A DNA stretch of 64,000 nucleotides from Morchella semilibera (taxonomy: Eukaryota; Ascomycota; Pezizomycetes; Pezizales; Morchellaceae), in contig CM018603.1 of the NCBI GenBank assembly GCA_009192285.1, positions 2,286,588 to 2,350,587 of the forward strand, in the 5' to 3' direction. How positions within the stretch are numbered: position 1 is the stretch's first letter; the number at the start of each line of letters is the position of its first letter. This document shows, in pieces, positions 58,435-64,000 of the stretch. The translations under genes were made by a program, and so were the position numbers. The notes below the pieces were generated by a model. The model saw only the letters and a program-made list of their open reading frames with translations. It was not told the DNA's origin and did not search any database.

Positions 58435-59217
58435 TAGGTGTCGCGATAGCTCCCATGGCTCTCGGAGGTGTCAAAACTACTACTGCCAAGCCTGTGGATT
58501 ACTAATACTTGTGAGGGTGTATTGGAGGGCACACAACCTCTTGCCAAACAAACTTTCTAGCAACGTCATATATTCACGTTGAAAACTAACCAACATATGC
58601 TTTCAGATCAAACCCAACATCTATCGCACATATCGGCCAAACCTTCTAGGGATTCACCACTACTCCAAAAGGTTTCACGAGTACCCTCGAAATCGTGGCT
58701 CAAAATCGTGGGCAATGCCGAGAAATCCCTATCTTTTGATACCCAAATGACTACATCTGTACTTGAAAACGAGATCAGAACAGCTAACGTTTCGAAGAAA
58801 AGCCATCATGCCAACACCAAAACGGACTTGAATACCAACACTCATACTAATCTACGTCATTTAGTAACTTGCCCAAAACCGTCGAAACACACCCGAGCAA
58901 TCAATGATTCTGGCTCTGTGCGTTCTGGCGAAGACTGTGGAAGCTTTCGAAAGATCCTCTCATAGCTCTTAATGACCAATTTGATTTCGTGTGAGTGTTG
59001 GAAGAAGAGCTATAAGAACCTCTTCTTCCACCCTTGGGAGACCTTTCTTCACCATCCCCATTACTCTTCACAACCTCGCCAGGCATTGAGCTGGTGCGTT
59101 CTACCTATATTACGTTAATCATTCTTGTTCGTCCAGCCTTTTCAATTTCATTTCAACTTGATATCATCCACTTCGACACTTTCAACTTGATACCTCCCCA
59201 GAATTTCCAGTTGAAAG
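58435..59217. other. Spacer between Plavaka copy 1 and the repeat-containing gene
   Basis: Likely 5' flank of both divergent genes. A 128-codon open frame at 58579-58965 (+) is Ser/Thr/Lys-rich without motifs and I do not call it a gene. Confidence 0.35.
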
Positions 59218-60089
59218 ATGCCTCCCAACGCTACTAAGAGTACCCCTGGGAAGGTAGTATATAAACACCACATGGTTGTTCCCTAATCACTATACATTAG
59301 TTTCTAACATACCTCCAGTCCGGTGGCAAGTCGAAAGGCCCCTCCCATCGTACTCACGATACTTTACAAAGCACTGCCAAAAGCCCTAGAGTAGAGATCC
59401 CAACCCCCCGAAAGCGTCAGCGCCAACCAGTCCCTGAATCCGAAGACGATATTGCCACAAGACCCCGTCATTCGAACCCACAAGCTCTTGATAGCCCTCC
59501 CCAAAGCTCTTCAAGATTGTTCGCAACCCTCCGAAAACGTGGGCGCCAACCAGTTCTTGATTCCGAAGACGAGATTGCCACACGACCCCATCGCTCGAAC
59601 CTGCAGGCTCCTGATAGTCCTGACATCACTCCCGGAAGCCCTGAAAGATCTCGACCAACCCCTCGAATGCGTCTGCACCAGCCTATCCCCGAAGCTGAAG
59701 AGGAAGAGTTGACTATCCTCTCACATAGAGTAGGAATTCCCTGGAGTTACGATGGTCCACCACCAGACCTCACCCTTAAACAGGCGCTGACACCCACGAA
59801 GACTGCTTCCGCGCCGCCCAAGGCTTCGCAAGCACCTAAGGCCCGCCCAGTTTGGAAGAAGGCAACAGCAGCAGCAGATATCGCATTAGTTAAAGCTTAT
59901 CCAAGCACCCCAGAGACTATCACATCTCCCAAAGCCCCAGAAACAACTTCCAGAACCACAGCAAAAACTTCCAAAACCACAGCAAAAACTTCCAAAACCA
60001 CCTCAGCATCAGCAACACGGACCGCTGTCGCAGGCCCAAGCATTCCAAAAGATAAAATATCAACTATCTCTGGTGCAAGGAACCGGTAA
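59218..60089 (+). CDS. Unknown basic/Pro-rich protein with three internal repeats
   Basis: Two exons, 59218-59253 and 59319-60089, across a 65-bp intron (GTAGTATAT .. TTTCTAACATACCTCCAG) that keeps the frame; 268 residues. After MPPNATKSTPGK and SGGKSKGPSHRT it carries three imperfect copies of a unit of about 35-60 residues. Two read RKRQRQPVPESEDDIATRPR and RKRGRQPVLDSEDEIATRPH, and the third is PRMRLHQPIPEAEEEE. Then come HRVGIPWSYDGPPPDLTLK and a Pro/Lys/Thr-rich tail with the tandem unit TTAKTSK. No domain recognised. The mix of basic and acidic low-complexity suggests a nuclear or chromatin-binding protein (inference). It lies between Plavaka copy 1 and unknown gene copy B and has no break. 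Confidence 0.55.
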
Positions 60090-60097
60090 CGATACTT

Positions 60098-61725
60098 CTA
60101 ATAGCTGTGAGAGTTATACTTAATGCTCTGATGGGTATGTGGAGTTCCCACCTCGTAGTCATCCGGATGGCTGATGAAATAATCATTCTTCAAAAGGTAC
60201 CGGATACGGCTCGCCCGTTCGTGTGATGTTGGGAGCTTAGCAAACCCATAAAAAAATGAGTGAGCGAGCCACCCTTTCACTTCATGCATCAAATGTGAAC
60301 GGACTCAGGAGTGAAGACTTCTGACCTACGCTTGGTTAACATCTCTCAGAACAATAGGGAATGCTGCTAGAGTATTAAGGAGTGTTGCTAGAGCACTTGC
60401 CTGCTTAATGAGAGTGACATTAATATCTGTTTTACACCCTAAAGTGTTACAAGCTTTTTTCCAAATATTAATTGATAGAACTCTTAGTCTTGCCGCACAC
60501 GGGAATGGTTTACGTAGAAGAGTATGCTCCCTGATCAATGAACTACACTCGCGTTCTACTCTCTGACACTCAAGGGACAATACACTAGCACTCCTGGAAC
60601 TTTGCACTTTGCTTGACTGGTTTTTCTGAGAGCTCCCGGAGCTATCATCAGTGTTTGGATAAGGGTAAGGAGTACTCGGAGAGAGTATATGGGAGGAGAC
60701 CCGGGAGAGCAAGTAATCGTCTGTTGTGTCTTCGTTCTCGGGGACAGAGGAGGTCCGCTCGCAGGGCACAGGGCTACTCAGCGGGGCAGGTCGGTAAAGT
60801 CGACATTGACTCGGGGGGGGATAGAGAGGGCTAAGAGGGATTTGGAGAGAGCTCGACGGCATCTGAGGAGAGCTCGGAGGTATCTCTTCCTCAAATCTAC
60901 TATGCAATGGCGATGAAGGAAATATCTCATGTGGGTCACGATAAGTCGATAAAGAGAATCGGATAGGCATAGGTGAGGAGTCAGCAATATAGACAGGAGG
61001 CATTTCCGGTGCCAGGGAAGCACCCGCGGAAGCTGCTGGAGCAGTCGGTGGTTCTATTGAGTCAACGGCGGAAGTTCGCCCTTGTTTTTGCATTGGTCTG
61101 TCAGGCAGCCGATTGCTTTTCTGACTTGTTATCATTGAAGATTAGCAGGACTACTCAAATCAGGGACAAGAGCCACATTCACGAACCTCAAATACGTGAA
61201 GATTAACCGATGAGGCAATTGCTTCTGCGGCTGCCATTATGGGTTTCTTGAGAGCCTTTGCCAATGCTCTCGCAGTTGTAGGGGGCACCGATGGAGGCTT
61301 CTTTCCAACTGTTTGGCTTCCCTGTGATAGGATCAGATTCATAGTCTCCTCATCGTCTTCAGAGCTTCCCTGATCGCTCTGGGCAGGGTCTTCATAATCA
61401 GATCCTCTGCTATTTTCTTCAGCATTCGATTTCACACCGCCCACATAATCCTCAGGTACATGAATCGTCACTCTTCGTAAGGTATACCCATACCTTTTAG
61501 AGGATTCTGGGGTGTGCAGAAGGCCTTTGCTAGGGGCCGCTGATAGGGGGTGTTTAGAAGATGGGCGGGTACTATAGAAGGTCTTCAAGTCGTTCTGAGC
61601 GGGGGCATTCCTAGTGGCACTTGAGATATCTCCGCATCCTCATCAGGACTCCTTGGGGCTTTTGTTCGTTTACTATTAGTAGGGGGGTACGCTTCTCCAG
61701 TAGAGGCTCGCTTGCTAGGACGCAT
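60098..61725 (-). pseudogene. Unknown low-complexity protein, copy B (DUF6532-like end)
   Basis: Paralogue of 38258-36262. It starts MRPSKRASTGEAYPP at 61725; one base-shift in a C-run near 61607 separates this from KTFYSTRPSSKHPLS. Next are RRVTIHVPEDYVGG, an acidic stretch, TTARALAKALKKPIMAAAEAIASS, and a probable intron ending before SQKSNRLPDRP. A long Pro/Ser-rich region (FPSSPLHSRFEEEIPPSSP) follows. The C-terminal part reads SLIREHTLLRKPFPCAARLR, INIWKKACNTL, and, over another likely intron (about 60327-60280), AHSFFYGFAKLPTSHERASR and RIRYLLKNDYFISHPDDYEV. This C-terminal pattern resembles fungal DUF6532 proteins (moderate to low certainty). The frame change may be an assembly slip; otherwise the gene could be active. 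Confidence 0.5.
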
Positions 61726-62620
61726 GGTGATAGTAATCACAGTGATGATAGGGGTATCTCGAGAATGGTATGGTTGGAGGAGCCCCTGCCCCCAATTTTG
61801 AGCACAAGGTTTGGCAAGCCAATTTTTGAGCTAAACTGAAAGCAGATGAATGCTAGTATCAATCGGATTAGTATGTAATCACAAGTACTCACTTGATAAC
61901 CTTACATCCTCTACAGCACTGATCGTTACGATCTGAGCTACCATGGTGAGGTGTTTAGATATTTTTTTTGACTAAATGTTATCACAAGTGCTCACTTGGT
62001 ACATCAGCAAGACTTCATTTGTCTCCTGATGTCTCCTGAGCCTCAGGAGACTCAAAAAATATCCAGGAGTCTCAGGAGACTCTCAGGAGACTTGGGAGAC
62101 TGTTGGGAGGCTCCAGTCACAAGTTGAGTTTGCTGATGTAACCACACGCAATCTCAACAACAATCGCCACAGTACTGGCAATTGCTCTCTGAGCTATCAC
62201 GATGAGGCGGTCTGATATTTCAATTAGATATTTTTTTTTGACTAGGTCTGATATTTTTATTAAGTGATAGTGCAATATCTTCCTCTTGGATAATAATTAA
62301 GTAATGTTTATTTGATTAAAAGTTTTAATATGTAGTTACACTAATAATCACACTCATTGTGTACAGCCGTATTTCACGAACTAAATACCGTCCCCTATGT
62401 ATCCCGACGACTAGGAGAGGCCTACCTACGTGCTTCCTAGCTGCGGAGGGACTAAGTGGGGGTCAATCCACCTTTTAAGTGTGGTTTTGTTGGGCATAGG
62501 ATTCGGCGTAGGATTGGGTGTAAGTTTGGTTGGGCATAGGACTGGGCGAATTAGGATACTATATAGACGTTAGTATTGGTGACTATCAGGAGATCTGAAT
62601 ATACTCTGTATAGAGGTTGA
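61726..62620. other. Spacer with MITE and short imperfect direct repeats
   Basis: No gene. Words such as TATTTTTTTTTGACTA and CTGAGCTAxCAxGATGAGG occur on both sides of the 137-bp MITE, suggesting a local duplication; GTTGGGCATAGGA repeats near 62489-62545. Confidence 0.4.
62002..62138. mobile_element. 137-bp MITE with CATCAGCAA ends, copy 3
   Basis: CATCAGCAAGACTTC .. GTTTGCTGATG with TA on both sides (62000-62001, 62139-62140). It is about 95 percent identical by eye to the copy at 15505. The interior consists of CAGGAGACT/AGTCTCCTG repeats. Confidence 0.87.
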
Positions 62621-63495
62621 TGCTATGGGTATAGCTTCCGAATCGGGCATCAGTAGTTCAGCGGTCGGGAGTGACCGTATCCTCACCAAATGACCTCCGA
62701 TTGAGCTGTGACTCAAATATGAGCTGTGACTCAAATGGGAGCTGGAGGAGGATGGGAGGAATGATATTCTTAGTTTCTACTATACTAGGGGAGTCCTTTG
62801 GGCACGTGGTATGGCCAATATAGCCAGAAAAGCGGAGTTGCAGAAACGCTAGTAAATGGAAACGTTTTGGACCCCAATAATAATCCCCGGAGTGTCAAAG
62901 CGCCAGCACGGCCGCTCAGGACACCGGTGGGTATATGAGGGGGTAGCATTTCAAGTTTGGGGTCAATCGGACCAGAATTGAGGAGGAAACGCGGAGCGTA
63001 TAGGAAGTAGACCATGGGGGTCTTCGGGACTACTACTAGTTGGATTAAAGAGAAAAGGGAAGCTGAGGGAACAGGGCGGTGTGGGTGAGTACTCCACTGA
63101 GCACTACGAGTAAGTCTTCCGCTACCGGAGAGAGTAATGGAGGGCCCTAGGAGATAGTACAACTCTCTCAGAGGGGAAGAAGACTATAGAGTGGGGCAGA
63201 GGTGTTGAGTACACCCGGTGACATCGGCCCATATCCAGAGGAAAGGGAACGATGTATGTCATCAAGTACCTACTGAAGGACTTACTGAAGCTCAGCCTAT
63301 CTCCTAACGATGAATACAAGGAAAGGAATCGAAGAAAGACACATAGGGATCCCGCTAGCAGGAAAATTCGAGAAGGGGCATCAGCCCCGGAGTCAATATC
63401 CAAAATCCGTCTGGTTTAAGAGTCATGTATATAGTTAGTAACCCTGGCTGGGCCGCGCATGTATACCCGTGGGGTAGAAATGGGCTGCCACTTGA
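62621..63495 (-). mobile_element. Partial LTR, family E, interrupted by family D
   Basis: Fossil. Follows the family E LTR in reverse orientation from TGCTATGGGTATAGCTTCCG to GGGCTGCCACTTGAT, where the family D unit begins. The rest lies beyond the window. Confidence 0.65.
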
Positions 63496-63997
63496 TATCA
63501 CGGCGTGGAGCGTACTTAGTGATGTTGCGAGAAGAAGGATTAGTCAGGAGTTTCCTATGGTGTTCTATGAGATTCTGAGCAAGGATTCTATGAGTCAACA
63601 TTGCGCATGTATTTGTAATGGCAGGATTTCCTTTGGGTTCTAGGGGTTTCTATGGTATGAGTCAGCGAAGGGGTGTTGGGGCTATATATAGGGAGCTCTC
63701 TCCCTCGCTTGTAGGGATTCTCTTTCTTTCCTTTCTTCTTCACGCAACCTTCCTATCCTTTAGTCAATACAGAGCTTTAGGATCTCCAGTTACTCTGAAG
63801 TTCCTCCCCGCTCCCAGCCTTTCGAAGGTGGGAGGAAAACCTATAGCCCTCACCTCGTAAACCCCGCCTCGCTTGTTCCTCGTACCAGAACCCCGTTCTT
63901 TACTTTACCTAGTCTTGAACCTATCCGCCTCGCCTTGTTCCGCCTTGGTTGTGTACCTTGGCACTCCTCGCCCTTGTCATCGCTTCGCTCCGTGATA
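63496..63997 (+). mobile_element. Family D solo unit at the window edge
   Basis: A 502-bp unit TATCACGG .. CCGTGATA. The left flank is CTTGA (63491-63495) and the right flank shows CTT before the window ends, consistent with a CTTGA duplication. A TATATATAGGGAG box near 63683 and a TTTCTTTCCTTTC tract match the other copies. Fossil. Confidence 0.85.
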
Positions 63998-64000
63998 CTT

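Noticed and set aside
58579-58965. 128-codon open frame upstream of Plavaka copy 1
   Set aside because: No domain, no paralogue in the window, and a composition typical of random AT/GC-balanced sequence.

Overview
The window reads as nuclear DNA of a filamentous ascomycete fungus. A truffle or cup-fungus (Pezizomycetes) genome bloated by transposable elements would fit, but that is a guess. The evidence is host genes with many short introns (about 47-175 bp, GT..AG, with CTAAC/CTGAC-type branch sites), a Clr4-type H3K9 methyltransferase with a chromodomain, a Mep/Amt ammonium permease, and fungal chromoviruses and Plavaka transposases.

Left third (1-16.1 kb) is the host gene block. From left to right: about 3 kb of gene-free DNA with two perfect or near-perfect foldback hairpins; an ammonium transporter (+, six exons, 484 codons); a MITE with an adjoining hairpin; a Tat-SF1/Cus2-like U2 snRNP factor (+, six exons, with an apparent extra A in RRM1); a Dpb4/POLE3 histone-fold protein (-, four exons, 263 codons); a Clr4/SUV39 H3K9 methyltransferase (-, six exons, 451 codons); and a sphingoid long-chain-base kinase (-, four exons, 486 codons). 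All splice models close exactly in frame, except the one frameshift in the Cus2-like gene. Dpb4 and Clr4 are both heterochromatin-related in other fungi.

Middle and right (16.1-64 kb) is a nested transposon island. It holds one end-to-end chromovirus (family B, + strand, 16600-23307, matching 5-bp target duplications), a truncated second B copy (- strand, 23989-29143), and a chromovirus of another family (A, - strand, 29144-35650) inserted in it. Many solo or partial LTRs of families B, A/E and D are scattered through the rest. Family D is known here only from four solo units of 441-502 bp ending TATCACGG..CCGTGATA; each has a 5-bp target duplication, one of them cut by the window edge. All virus-like elements here are broken fossils.

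The less ordinary content is DNA-transposon related. There are two Plavaka-type transposase genes (43151-47125 + and 58434-55816 -). Around them lie duplicated genes of unknown function: a low-complexity protein with a DUF6532-like tail (38258-36262 and 61725-60098) and a second unknown family (40488-38601 and 42330-41170). There are also single genes: a 268-codon protein with three internal repeats (59218-60089) and a 187-codon spliced gene with a C-x4-C..H motif (50424-49808). A family of termini starting (A)CATCAGCAA, each followed by its own array of subterminal repeats, together with three copies of a 137-bp MITE with the same ends, suggests a transposon superfamily with swapped subterminal arrays. 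A decayed pogo/Fot1-like transposase (47533-49600) completes the island.
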